Shown: piece after piece, positions 1 to 8,401 of the stretch | Numbering within the stretch: the stretch's first letter is position 1 | How the letters are laid out: every line of letters starts with the position of its first letter | Assembly (NCBI GenBank): GCA_023443765.1 | Contig: JAEZTA010000017.1 | Span: forward strand, 1 to 31,924 | DNA length: 31,924 nucleotides | Origin: Bacteroidota bacterium | Lineage (GTDB): Bacteria > Bacteroidota > Bacteroidia > Bacteroidales > Rikenellaceae | Direction of reading: 5' to 3' | Program-made: the position numbers and the translations under genes | The notes under the pieces: generated by a model | The model's database searches: none | What the model saw: only the letters and a program-made list of their open reading frames with translations | Told to the model about the DNA's origin: nothing

Positions 1-396
1 CTGGTACTCCGGACCCGTCACATAGGGAACGGCAAAGTAGGGGTTTTCCACAACGTGGTACAGCATACCGCTGTTGCCTCCGTAGGAGAGCTTCCAGTCC
101 CAGTCCACGATGAAGTTTTCGTATTGCTTCTTGGTGACGATGTAGCCCGAAAGGTCGCTACCGTCTCCGTTGGCCTGGATGCAGCCGTCGACGATGTGCC
201 ACGGTTGCGTCAACGAGTCCCCGTTGAAGTCTTTCCATTGATCGAGGCTCTTGCCGTCAAATAATAATTCCCACCCGTCAGCGGCCTCTGCAGCCGTGAG
301 ATGGTTCTGTTGGGGACCGCACGAAACGGCCATGGTGAGTAGCAGGCCAAAGCCACATACTCCGGTGACTTTTCTGCGAAAAGTAGTTAGTAGCAT
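1..396 (-). CDS. DUF1080 (3-keto-disaccharide hydrolase-like) lipoprotein, partial
   Basis: Reading leftwards from an ATG at 396 gives 132 codons without a stop, so the 3' part lies outside the window. Residues 1-25 are a signal peptide ending in a lipobox (A-V-S-C, Cys26), so this should be a lipoprotein. The mature part has the DUF1080/PF06439 opening: GWELLFDGKSLDQWK, then WHIVDGCIQANG and the YGGNSGMLYHV segment typical of this concanavalin-like beta-sandwich. Some family members hydrolyse 3-keto-glycosides made by periplasmic sugar oxidoreductases; others may only bind. The family call is firm, the substrate is unknown. A TAnnTTTG element at 437-444 and a dyad repeat at 479-508 lie upstream. 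The gene follows the DUF6377 regulator gene on the same strand. Confidence 0.88.
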   Translation of the reverse strand, partial: MLLTTFRRKVTGVCGFGLLLTMAVSCGPQQNHLTAAEAADGWELLFDGKSLDQWKDFNGDSLTQPWHIVDGCIQANGDGSDLSGYIVTKKQYENFIVDWDWKLSYGGNSGMLYHVVENPYFAVPYVTGPEYQ

Positions 397-436
397 AATT
401 TTATGTTGGTTTAGTGGATACCTGTTGCGGGATGTA

Positions 437-444
437 CAAAGTTA
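437..444 (-). promoter_or_regulatory. Candidate -7 element for the DUF1080 gene
   Basis: Read on the minus strand the bases are TAACTTTG, matching the Bacteroidetes -7 consensus TAnnTTTG, about 40 bp before the ATG at 396. No TTTG was found at the expected -33 distance, so transcription may need an activator. The repeat at 479-508 would be well placed for one. Confidence 0.45.
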
Positions 445-478
445 CCTTTTTTTAGGTACCCCGCTACACGCGCAATGA

Positions 479-508
479 ACTATATAGAACCCGAACGATC
501 TATATAGT
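479..508. promoter_or_regulatory. Perfect 10-bp inverted repeat, operator-like
   Basis: ACTATATAGA (479-488) is repeated as its exact reverse complement TCTATATAGT (499-508) across a 10-base spacer. Each arm contains the self-complementary octamer CTATATAG, and the octamers are 20 bp apart centre to centre, about two helical turns. A related TATATAGA lies at 551-558. The site is just upstream of where the -33 region of the DUF1080 promoter should be. A dimeric regulator site is the likeliest reading. It is not terminator-like, having no GC-rich stem and no T tract. Confidence 0.45.
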
Positions 509-526
509 ATTAATAATCAACACCAT

Positions 527-568
527 AAAAACAAGGAGAGGCCCCCGGATTATATAGATTCCCGGAGG
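527..568 (-). terminator. Weak terminator candidate after the DUF6377 gene
   Basis: CCCCCGG (542-548) can pair with CCCGGAGG (561-568) with one mismatch, and on the minus strand a T5 run follows about ten bases later (527-531). The mismatch and the distance of the T run make this a weak call. Confidence 0.3.
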
Positions 569-571
569 TAG

Positions 572-2236
572 TTACAGCCCGATCCGGGCAACCTGCGCCT
601 CGAAATCGTCGCGGTCGAGCGCGGCATTGCGCAGTTTGGTGCGGTAGGTATAGACAGTGGCTGAAGCGCAGTTGAGCAGCGACGCAATATGTCCGCTGTC
701 GGTGATCCCGAGCCGGAGCGCGGCCAGAATCCGCAGTTCGGTCGTCAGCGAAGAATCGGTGCGGGGAGCAAAACGCGATTCGGGCTGCAACAGTTCGTTG
801 ACCTGTTCGATGAACTGCGGGAAGATGTCGAGGAACGAAGCGTCGAACGACTGGTAAAACTTGAGGTATTCGCCGTTGATCGTTTGCGACATACTCAGCC
901 AGCGCACCAGTTCGTCGGTGCCTTTGGTCTTGGCAATGTGGCACACCTCGCGGCGGAAAGCATCCATTTGTCCGATATAACGCACCGAGAGGTCGATATA
1001 GTGACAGACATAACGGTCCTTGATGCGATTCGAATCGACCAGTGCGCCGTTGATCTCGCGAATATGGTCGTTCTTGCCGAGCAGTTCGTGGTTTTTCTCG
1101 CGAAGCATATCGCTCAGGCGGATCAGTTTCTCGTGGTTATTGTGCAGGCGCCGGTGCTGCCACAGCACAAACCACAGCACTGCGATCAGGACCACGAGGA
1201 AAACCCCGGCCAGGCAGATCACTGCAATCATCATCGTCTGCCTTCCGGCGATATTGGCGGCGACGGTCTCGCTGATCTTCATCGCCGCAGCCGAAGAGTT
1301 GGGAATGCGCGCAATCGACTTGCAGCGCACGGCATCGTCGAAGGTGGAACCCATATAGGCCGCAGCGCGATCGAACTCCTCCCGGTTGAAAAGCCGGAGC
1401 GCCAGATCGTACAACGAATAGTAGGAACGGGTTCCGGCACACAGGTCGGAGATCGAGGATTCGGCCAGATAGTATGCCGACAGGTCCTCGTCGCCCATCT
1501 TCCGGGCAATGTCCGACATGGCATAATAGAGCAGCGCGCGTTCGGGATAAGTCAGGACCCTGGCCGTAAAAGGCTCCAGCGCCTCCAACGCCTCCACATA
1601 GCGCATACTGTCACGAAGGCCCGCGGCCCGCATCCGCGCCCGGGTCAGGTCGCTCAGCCCCGGAACCGAAATGCGGCGCGTCAGGAGCACCGTATCGTGC
1701 CAGGCCATCTTCCGGTGCGGTTCTTCGATCTCGGAATAACGCCGGGAAGCCACCGAGCAGAAGCACAGATACCATGCGTTATATTCCAACGGAGTCATCC
1801 CGACAGTATCTATTTTCCGGAAAATAGCCTCGGCATAGCTGGTCTGCCCGCGCCCCAGCCAGACATCAATATCGGCCAGCAAGGCCAACCGCCGCTCGTA
1901 CCGCGAACCGCTCCGTTCGGCCAGCCGGTAGAGCCTGTCGACGTAATAGGCCGAAGAGTCGAGGTCGAAAGTCACGAAAACCTGCGCCACGGCGAACAAC
2001 TGTTCTGCCTGCCTGGCAGCCGGGGCCTCCCGGTCGATCCGGCTGCGCAATTCGTCGGCCTGCTCCTGACGCCACTGCTGATAGCGGGCTTTCTGCGCCA
2101 GCTCGGCATCCAACCGTTCCAAAGCGGCCCGGGTCTGCAACGAATAACCCGACTGCCGCGTACACCCGACAGGCAGGAGGTACACCGCAACCAATGCAAA
2201 CAGTCCGCAGAAACGAAGGATAATCCGGAGCGACAT
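572..2236 (-). CDS. DUF6377 membrane-anchored transcriptional regulator
   Basis: A 554-residue protein whose closest architecture is the Bacteroidales DUF6377 family: an N-terminal signal or anchor segment ending near a Cys (PVGC, a poor lipobox), an all-helical TPR-like sensor region to about residue 320, one transmembrane helix near 333-357 (MMIAVICLAGVFLVVLIAV), a coiled coil, and a C-terminal cytoplasmic domain. That domain has the family blocks IKDRYVCHYIDL, YLKFYQSFDASFLDIFP, LTTELRILAALRLGITDS, and a LuxR-like helix-turn-helix (IASLLNCASATVYTYR). It probably links an envelope signal to transcription. The start at 2236 (MSLRIIL) is preferred to an in-frame ATG at 2269 because a consensus promoter (2258-2288) overlaps the longer reading. 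Its targets are unknown; the adjacent glycan genes are the natural candidates, as no other PUL regulator (ECF sigma/anti-sigma, HTCS or SusR-like) is in the window. Confidence 0.88.
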   Translation of the reverse strand: MSLRIILRFCGLFALVAVYLLPVGCTRQSGYSLQTRAALERLDAELAQKARYQQWRQEQADELRSRIDREAPAARQAEQLFAVAQVFVTFDLDSSAYYVDRLYRLAERSGSRYERRLALLADIDVWLGRGQTSYAEAIFRKIDTVGMTPLEYNAWYLCFCSVASRRYSEIEEPHRKMAWHDTVLLTRRISVPGLSDLTRARMRAAGLRDSMRYVEALEALEPFTARVLTYPERALLYYAMSDIARKMGDEDLSAYYLAESSISDLCAGTRSYYSLYDLALRLFNREEFDRAAAYMGSTFDDAVRCKSIARIPNSSAAAMKISETVAANIAGRQTMMIAVICLAGVFLVVLIAVLWFVLWQHRRLHNNHEKLIRLSDMLREKNHELLGKNDHIREINGALVDSNRIKDRYVCHYIDLSVRYIGQMDAFRREVCHIAKTKGTDELVRWLSMSQTINGEYLKFYQSFDASFLDIFPQFIEQVNELLQPESRFAPRTDSSLTTELRILAALRLGITDSGHIASLLNCASATVYTYRTKLRNAALDRDDFEAQVARIGL

Positions 2237-2257
2237 CGTCAATAGTTTTGGGTCGGA

Positions 2258-2288
2258 CAAATTTAACAAAAAAGCCAGGCTTTACAAA
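2258..2288 (-). promoter_or_regulatory. Consensus Bacteroidetes promoter for the DUF6377 gene
   Basis: On the minus strand TTTG (2285-2288), a 19-bp spacer and TAAATTTG (2258-2265) match the -33/-7 consensus. It lies 20-odd bases before the ATG at 2236 and overlaps the alternative start at 2269, which fixes 2236 as the better start. It also shows that the regulator can be transcribed separately from the DUF6259 gene upstream. Confidence 0.7.
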
Positions 2289-2376
2289 CCGGACAGGCAA
2301 ATTAAACCCGAATACCCCGGAAGCGCCCCAACGCCAGCCTCAGCCGCTGCATTTTTTGCCGAAGCCCGGCGGACGG

Positions 2377-4416
2377 TTACAGGTCGATACGCCGGCACGA
2401 AGCGCCGGCCATGTCGACGGGTTTGCCAACGCCCGGCAGCGAGACCGCGTGCGCCTTGTCGTCCATGTTGACGATGAGGTAAACCCGCTTTCCGTCGGGT
2501 TTCCGCCATTCGGCAGCCAACACCGAGGCATCGTCGCCGAATCCCGGAATCCGGACGACCGGGTTATCGCCCAACGGCGCGAACTCACGGAGAAACAGGC
2601 CTCCGTAGACCACATCGTGCACACCCCGGCGGAAGTCCATGAGCGTCTTCATAAACCGGGCCTCTTTTGCAGCGCCCTCCGACATCAGCGGCCGGGGATC
2701 GACCCACCCGATCTGCGAGCCCCACAGCAGGGCTTTGGTCAATTCGTAGCGGAAGTCGCCGAGGCCCATCTTATCGGCCTTATCGGGCGTATAGGTAAAT
2801 GCGCTGGTGATGGCACGGTCGGAGTAGACCATCGGGAACACGGGTTTGATGGTGCAGGAATTTTCGGCATGGGGCGTATTGACCACCAGCAGCATGTCGA
2901 ACAGGTCGATGTAGCATTCGGCGTTCTCCTCGCTGGTCAGGATATTCCCCTCCTGCAAATGGTTGGCGCGGATTTCGTTGATCAGCCTGCGGTAACCGTC
3001 GTACCAGAAACTGCCGCCGCCGACCGGGTGGTTGTGACGTTCATTCCAGCAGGGTTCGGGCGCTGCGGCCGAAATCTGGTCGATATAAACGCCGTTGACG
3101 CCAAGTTCAGTCTGGAGACTGTCGACGAGTCCGATGATCTTCCGGTGCCAGATGTCGGTCGAAGGGCAGGTTACCGTGTTGAGCACCTTCGAGGTAGGGT
3201 AAATTTCGGTATAGAGCGAGCCGTCGGGCTTGCGGCACGAAGCGTCGTAACCGCGGTCGCGCTTATAGCTGTCCGCTGCGGGGTCCCAAAGGCGGCCGTT
3301 GATGTAAGGCGTAACTTTGGCCCCCAGTTGCTGAACATCGTGCACCATCCCGGCAAATTCCTTTTTAGCAGGCAGGTAATCAGGATAGTGGGTGTCGTAG
3401 GGGTAGTTGTGCCAGAAGTACCAGTGTACGCCCAGCCCATTGCCGAAATGTTTGGCGGCACGTTTGACCGCATCGAATGTATCCTCGCCGACATATTTGG
3501 CGCGCACCCACGCGTCGGCGTCATAGCACCACTGCGGGATGTTGCGCGAAGCCAGCGGCCTGCTGCCCCACTCGGTGGTGAAGGTGAAGGGGCGGTACCA
3601 CCGCACGACGGCGTCTTCCCAGCCTTTGGGGGTGAAGCCCACGACCGAAGTCCAGGGCAGGCGGAATGTCCCGCCTTCGATCCAGCCGGCCGAAGCGGGA
3701 ATCGCATCGTTGAAGATGACCGTTTTATGGGTACACTGCACCGAGTAGGTCTTGCCGCAACCCTGGCGGTCCTCCGTGCCATAGTACAGGGCCCCGTCGC
3801 CGTTATGCACCAGCACGAACTGCATGGCCGAGGCGTGCGAAGGGTAACGGGCCTCAAAAGTGGCAATATCGAGCGGTTTCTCGACGCCCCAGCCCTCGGT
3901 CGTGATGACTTTGCCATCCGCCGGACGGTCCGTCACGATGCGGGGGAACTTCACATCGGTGACCATCCACCCCGCAGGCAGGTCGGCCTCCAGATTCCAT
4001 TGCAGCAACTCACCGTCATCGGGCAGCGTAACATACATCCGGACGGGATATTTCACCGACGAGTAGTCGAGCGTCAGTTGCCACGTGAAGACCAGCGTTT
4101 TGGCCCCGGCATCATCGCGCGTCTCAACGCCCTCGTAAACAGCATGTTCGGGCAGCAGCTCGGGATTCTCGCCTTGCGGTCCTTTGTAGACGAGCGACCA
4201 CGGCTGGGCGTTCTGGCCTTCGGGGGCCACAGAACGACCTCCCAGCACCAGTTTTTTAATACCGAAAGCCTTTTCGGCGCTGAATACGGCTTCCACGTGC
4301 TTATTGGACAGGGTGCAATCTTCGCCGGGCCGGCTTACGGTCGTCTTGCATAGGGCTAATGCCGGCAGTTGCAGCAATAACAGGCATATCGCCAGCTTAC
4401 AGATTCGGTTCATCAT
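2377..4416 (-). CDS. DUF6259 glycosidase-like exported protein
   Basis: A 679-residue protein with a signal peptide (residues 1-23, MMNRICKLAICLLLLQLPAL, cleavage after LALC or nearby). The N-terminal half is a beta-sandwich (about 25-290). The middle and C-terminal parts look like a TIM barrel: HWYFWHNYPYDTHYPDYLP, VTPYINGRLWDP, GVNGVYIDQISAAAPEPCW and ILTSEENAECYIDLFD, followed by a small beta domain ending in VYLIVNMDDKAHAVSLPG. This order matches DUF6259 proteins, uncharacterised relatives of barrel glycoside hydrolases. The Asp in VYIDQI and a Glu in TSEENAE are candidate catalytic carboxylates (inference). It has its own promoter (4547-4578) and is transcribed away from the susC operon. 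A role in trimming the same glycan is plausible but unproven. Confidence 0.75.
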   Translation of the reverse strand: MMNRICKLAICLLLLQLPALALCKTTVSRPGEDCTLSNKHVEAVFSAEKAFGIKKLVLGGRSVAPEGQNAQPWSLVYKGPQGENPELLPEHAVYEGVETRDDAGAKTLVFTWQLTLDYSSVKYPVRMYVTLPDDGELLQWNLEADLPAGWMVTDVKFPRIVTDRPADGKVITTEGWGVEKPLDIATFEARYPSHASAMQFVLVHNGDGALYYGTEDRQGCGKTYSVQCTHKTVIFNDAIPASAGWIEGGTFRLPWTSVVGFTPKGWEDAVVRWYRPFTFTTEWGSRPLASRNIPQWCYDADAWVRAKYVGEDTFDAVKRAAKHFGNGLGVHWYFWHNYPYDTHYPDYLPAKKEFAGMVHDVQQLGAKVTPYINGRLWDPAADSYKRDRGYDASCRKPDGSLYTEIYPTSKVLNTVTCPSTDIWHRKIIGLVDSLQTELGVNGVYIDQISAAAPEPCWNERHNHPVGGGSFWYDGYRRLINEIRANHLQEGNILTSEENAECYIDLFDMLLVVNTPHAENSCTIKPVFPMVYSDRAITSAFTYTPDKADKMGLGDFRYELTKALLWGSQIGWVDPRPLMSEGAAKEARFMKTLMDFRRGVHDVVYGGLFLREFAPLGDNPVVRIPGFGDDASVLAAEWRKPDGKRVYLIVNMDDKAHAVSLPGVGKPVDMAGASCRRIDL

Positions 4417-4546
4417 ATTTTAGTAGCGTATTTTATAGGTCTTGGGTTACGGGAGGGGCGATCGGTCGTCGTGGGGCAAATCCGGTGCTTTATATTATAG
4501 GTATATACCGGCACGGCGACACAGGATTCAAGGCTCCCCTTTCGAG

Positions 4547-4578
4547 CAAAAGTAAACAAAAAAAGTTTCTTAAACAAA
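4547..4578 (-). promoter_or_regulatory. Consensus Bacteroidetes promoter for the DUF6259 gene
   Basis: On the minus strand TTTG (4575-4578), a 20-bp spacer and TACTTTTG (4547-4554) fit the -33/-7 consensus. The implied 5' untranslated region is about 125 bases. Confidence 0.6.
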
Positions 4579-4697
4579 TAGCCTTTCGTAAAAAACTTTT
4601 CGATCCTATCCGCAAACAAGCTGAGCGTAGCATTTCAATACGCAGCATCTGGTTTTTTCACACCTTTTTCGCTTCAATATTCTAATTAACAATAGCT

Positions 4698-4718
4698 TGA
4701 ATGACATAATTTCATTCA
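4698..4718. promoter_or_regulatory. Inverted repeat in the divergent intergenic region
   Basis: TGAATGA (4698-4704) and TCATTCA (4712-4718) form a perfect 7-bp dyad with a 7-base spacer. It lies between the DUF6259 promoter and the candidate susC promoter, so it could be an operator serving both. The rest of 4417-5222 is AT-rich. Apart from this dyad and the promoter elements listed separately I see no gene in it. Confidence 0.3.
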
Positions 4719-4901
4719 TTCACAGAACGAAAGCCAACTATACACAGGCAAATTTTCCAGTCGGAAACATCCCCGTAAATCAGCCATAAACCACTTATAT
4801 ACAATATATTAAACACCCTGCACAAGACATATCGGCCAACCGCCCGGACTTTTTAAAGTAAAAAAACTTATCAAAAATACACGCGATAATAATTTTATTG
4901 T

Positions 4902-4909
4902 TATATTTG
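4902..4909 (+). promoter_or_regulatory. Candidate -7 element for the susC operon
   Basis: TATATTTG fits TAnnTTTG exactly, but no TTTG sits at -33, as expected for a promoter that depends on an activator. If used, the susC leader would be about 300 bases long, enough for post-transcriptional control. A 20-codon ORF (4960-5019) lies in that leader. Confidence 0.45.
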
Positions 4910-5222
4910 CTTTTGCATAATGAATACTTTTAACCGAACATTGTCCTAAATCGAGCAATATGAATCGCAGAAAACGGTATATCAAAGTTCTATTCGACTG
5001 TAACAAAGCAAATAACTAATATCAACCAAACTATTAATCTTACCCAAAAACAGACGCCTATGGTTAAACGACACTCACCGGACCAAAAACTATTGACTTC
5101 CTGAATTTCACAATCTCTCGTTGTTTTGCAACCAGCAATAACAAATTGAACCTGGGCGGACCGCCTGACGGACACACGTAGGAACCGCACCAAACTTTAT
5201 CAAGTAATTTAAATGAGGAAAT

Positions 5223-8200
5223 ATGACAATGATTATACAAAAGCTCTTTTGTAAAATAGTGCCCTGGGTGTGTGTGTTGATTCTGGGGCTTATCCAGGTT
5301 ACGGAATTGAGCGCAAATCCAAAATCAGTATATACCGGAAGTAACCTATCCGAAGCAGTCGCGGCGCCGCAAGGGGGGGGGAATTTTAAGCTTACCGGAC
5401 AGGTATTCGACGAAACCAAAGCCGGCGTTCCGGGCGCAACGGTCACCGTCAAAGGCAGCACCCGCGGCGTTATCACCGGCAACGACGGCAGTTTTACGCT
5501 CGATGTCGCTCCGACCGATGTAATCGTCATAGCCTATCTGGGTTATGAAACGCAGGAGATCCTGGTAGGATCCCGCAAAACCATCGTCGTCGAACTGGCC
5601 CGCAAAACCTCTGAACTGGAAGCCGTTACCGTAGTCGCCTACGGCAAGCAGCGCAAAGAGAGCATCGTCGGCGCTATCAATACACTCGACGCCAAAGAGT
5701 TAAAAGTATCGACAGGTCAGCTTTCATCGAGCCTCGCCGGTAAACTCGCCGGTCTGGTGGTCATGCAGCGTACGGGTGAGCCCGGATCGAGCGCCGAATT
5801 CTGGATTCGCGGCGTGAACACGTTCGGAACCGGCAGCACGACGCCTCTGGTGCTTGTCGACGGTATCGAGCGCAGCATGGACCTCGTCGATGCCGACGAT
5901 ATCGCCACCTTCTCGATCCTGAAGGACGCAACGGCAACGGCCGTTTACGGTGTGCGCGGTGCAAACGGTATCATCCTGATCACCACCAAGCGCGGTATGG
6001 AGGGAACGCCGAAGATCAACGTAAAGGCAGAGTTCGGCATGACACAGCCGACGAAACTGCCGAAGATGGCCAACACCAGGCAATGGCTCGACTTCTACGA
6101 CGAGTTGTGCCGCGACAGCCCGACCGGGGAGCAGGGTTTCTCGGATTATGAGCGTCAGATGTACCTGAGCGGCAAAGACCCCGACCTCTATCCGTCCGTC
6201 GACTGGACAAAGGAAATCTTCAAGAGCCTGGCCATGACCGGCCGTGTCAACGTGAGCGTATCGGGCGGTTCGCCGAAGGTGCGCTACTATGTAGGCTCGT
6301 CCTACTATACCGAAGGCGGTATTTTCAACATCGCCGACAACAAGCGTTACGACGCCCAGATGAACTATAACAAGTTCAATTTCCGTTCGAACATCGACAT
6401 CAACATCACCAAATCGACGGAACTCGGACTGTCGCTGTCGACACAGTATACGACGACGAATCAGCCGAACAGCTCGCTGGCCGATTTGTACAACTACACC
6501 ATGCTTTCGACGCCTATTTCGACAGCACCCATCTATTCGGACGGTACGCTCGCCATCGCTTCGGACAACGGCAGTACCAACCCCTACAACATGCTGAACA
6601 ACTCGGGCTATGCGCGCACCACGAATGTCGTCGCACAGTCGCTGATGTCGCTGACCCAGGACTTTTCGGATATTATCACCCCGGGCCTCAAAGCCAATGT
6701 CAAGTTTTCATGGGACGCCCAGAATGCAACGACCCTCAACCGGGCCTATTCCCCGAATGTATATTCGGCGACCGGACGTGACGAGGACGGCAACCTGATC
6801 TTCGACCAGACGGTCGTCGGAACCGGCTACATGTCGCTTGCGCGGTCCAATGCAGGCTGGACGACGATCAACTTCGAGGGAAGCCTCACCTACGAGCGGC
6901 TCATTGCCGACGACCACCGCGTGAGCGCCCTGTTCCTTTACAGCGTACGCAACCGGACCAACAATGTCCCCGGAACTTATATCGCAGCTTTCCCGTATCG
7001 TAACATGGGTATTGCAGCCCGCGTCACCTACGCCTTCCGCGACAAATACTTCCTGGAGTTCAACTGCGGTTACAACGGTTCGGAAAACTTCGCCCCGGGT
7101 AAGCGTTACGGTTTCTTCCCCGCATACGCGCTGGGTTACATGATCAGCAACGAGAAATTCTGGGAATCGCTGCGCGACAAGATCAATATTCTGAAGATCA
7201 GAGGTTCTTACGGTAAGATCGGTAACGACCAGATCGGCGGCAGCCGTCGTTTCGCCTACAACACGACGATGAACGTCTCCGCCCCCGGCTTCGTTTGGGG
7301 CACAGGCGGCCCCGGCAATATCTACACGGGTATTCCGACGAACGGCTATACGACCGGAGAGATGGGCAATGCCAATGTAGCCTGGGAAGAGGCCACGAAG
7401 GCCGACGTCGGTATCGAATTGGGCCTGTATAACAAAGTCCGCATCCAGGCCGACTACTTCTACGAGAAGCGCGAAGGCATCTTCATCCAGCGCGAATCGA
7501 CTCCGTCGGTCGTCGGAACGAAGGTTGCCCAGTATGTCAACCTGGGCCGGATGCAGAATCAGGGTGTGGATTTGTCGCTCGAATTCGACCATCAGTTCAA
7601 CAAGGACCTCAGCCTGTCGGCACGCGGTAACTTCACCTACAACCGCAACAAGAAACTCTACGACGACAAACCGGACCAGATCTGGAAATACCAGAACCTG
7701 GCGGGATTTGCCCAGAACCAGCAGTTCGGACTTATCGCCGAAGGCCTGTTCGAATCCGAAGAGGACATTGCCAACTGGCCGAAGCAGAATTTCGGCGATG
7801 TACGTCCGGGCGATATCAAGTACCGCGATATCAACGGCGACGGCGTAGTCGACACGTTCGACAAAGTGGCCATCGGTTATACGACCATCCCCGAAATCAA
7901 CTACGGATTCGGAGCCAGCCTCAACTGGAAAGGATTCGACGTTTCGGTATTCTTCTCGGGCGTCGCCAATACGACCCGTATCATCAGCGGTTTCAACCTG
8001 TTCGGACAGGCTTCGAACATCAAGCGTTCGGGACAGATTTTTGCCGACGTAGCCGAGAACCGCTGGACGCTGGACAACCAGAATCCGAACGCCCCCTATC
8101 CCCGCCTGGCCATGAAGAAGGTCGACAACAACCAGCAGGCATCGACCTATTGGCTGCGCGACATGAGCTTCCTGCGCCTGAAGAACGCCGAGATCGGTTA

Positions 8201-8381
8201 TACGCTTCCGAAAGCATGGACCAAGAAAGCGGGCTTTTCGGCAGTTCGATTCTATGTTCAGGGCGTCAACCTGCTTACATTCAGCGATTTCAAACTATGG
8301 GATCCCGAGTTGAGCGCCAGCTATGGCAACCAGTACCCTCAAGTCCGCACCGTTACGATCGGTGTAAACCTGAACTTCTAA
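5223..8381 (+). CDS. SusC/RagA-family TonB-dependent outer-membrane transporter
   Basis: A 1052-residue protein, typical in length. A signal peptide (about 1-31) is followed by a low-complexity linker, a carboxypeptidase-D-like regulatory domain (about 56-130, FKLTGQVFDETKAGVPGATV), the TonB plug (about 140-262, with LSSSLAGKLAGLVV, FWIRGVNTFG and GVRGANGIILITTKRG), and a beta-barrel ending in VTIGVNLNF with a terminal Phe. There is no STN domain, so signalling through a FecR-type anti-sigma factor is not expected. It is the first gene of the PUL, 20 bp before its SusD partner, and should import oligosaccharide across the outer membrane. ATG 5223 and ATG 5229 are both possible starts. The codons for residues 51-53 form an unbroken run of nine G. 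Confidence 0.97.
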   Translation: MTMIIQKLFCKIVPWVCVLILGLIQVTELSANPKSVYTGSNLSEAVAAPQGGGNFKLTGQVFDETKAGVPGATVTVKGSTRGVITGNDGSFTLDVAPTDVIVIAYLGYETQEILVGSRKTIVVELARKTSELEAVTVVAYGKQRKESIVGAINTLDAKELKVSTGQLSSSLAGKLAGLVVMQRTGEPGSSAEFWIRGVNTFGTGSTTPLVLVDGIERSMDLVDADDIATFSILKDATATAVYGVRGANGIILITTKRGMEGTPKINVKAEFGMTQPTKLPKMANTRQWLDFYDELCRDSPTGEQGFSDYERQMYLSGKDPDLYPSVDWTKEIFKSLAMTGRVNVSVSGGSPKVRYYVGSSYYTEGGIFNIADNKRYDAQMNYNKFNFRSNIDINITKSTELGLSLSTQYTTTNQPNSSLADLYNYTMLSTPISTAPIYSDGTLAIASDNGSTNPYNMLNNSGYARTTNVVAQSLMSLTQDFSDIITPGLKANVKFSWDAQNATTLNRAYSPNVYSATGRDEDGNLIFDQTVVGTGYMSLARSNAGWTTINFEGSLTYERLIADDHRVSALFLYSVRNRTNNVPGTYIAAFPYRNMGIAARVTYAFRDKYFLEFNCGYNGSENFAPGKRYGFFPAYALGYMISNEKFWESLRDKINILKIRGSYGKIGNDQIGGSRRFAYNTTMNVSAPGFVWGTGGPGNIYTGIPTNGYTTGEMGNANVAWEEATKADVGIELGLYNKVRIQADYFYEKREGIFIQRESTPSVVGTKVAQYVNLGRMQNQGVDLSLEFDHQFNKDLSLSARGNFTYNRNKKLYDDKPDQIWKYQNLAGFAQNQQFGLIAEGLFESEEDIANWPKQNFGDVRPGDIKYRDINGDGVVDTFDKVAIGYTTIPEINYGFGASLNWKGFDVSVFFSGVANTTRIISGFNLFGQASNIKRSGQIFADVAENRWTLDNQNPNAPYPRLAMKKVDNNQQASTYWLRDMSFLRLKNAEIGYTLPKAWTKKAGFSAVRFYVQGVNLLTFSDFKLWDPELSASYGNQYPQVRTVTIGVNLNF
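5373..5381 (+). repeat. G9 homopolymer inside susC
   Basis: Nine consecutive G bases encode Gly51-Gly53 in the linker between the signal peptide and the regulatory domain of the SusC protein. A gain or loss of one G would frameshift the gene at its start. Such tracts are classic slipped-strand (contingency) sites, but they are also error-prone in sequencing. Confidence 0.9.
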
Positions 8382-8401
8382 AACAAAATACCTGAACGAT
8401 T

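Noticed and set aside
689..2245. 518-codon plus-strand ORF opposite the DUF6377 gene
   Set aside because: It is the reverse shadow of a well-matched gene; GC-rich codons suppress stops on the other strand. The same holds for long shadows at 2248-4353, 8378-9691, 21686-23470 and 24703-26127.
2237..2269. Upstream start for the DUF6377 protein (ATG 2269)
   Set aside because: A TTTG-N19-TAAATTTG promoter overlaps it, and ATG 2236 gives the usual signal-like N-terminus.
4960..5019. 20-codon ORF in the susC leader (starts MNRRKRYIKV)
   Set aside because: Too short to judge and without further support, so it is kept only as a leader note, not as a gene.
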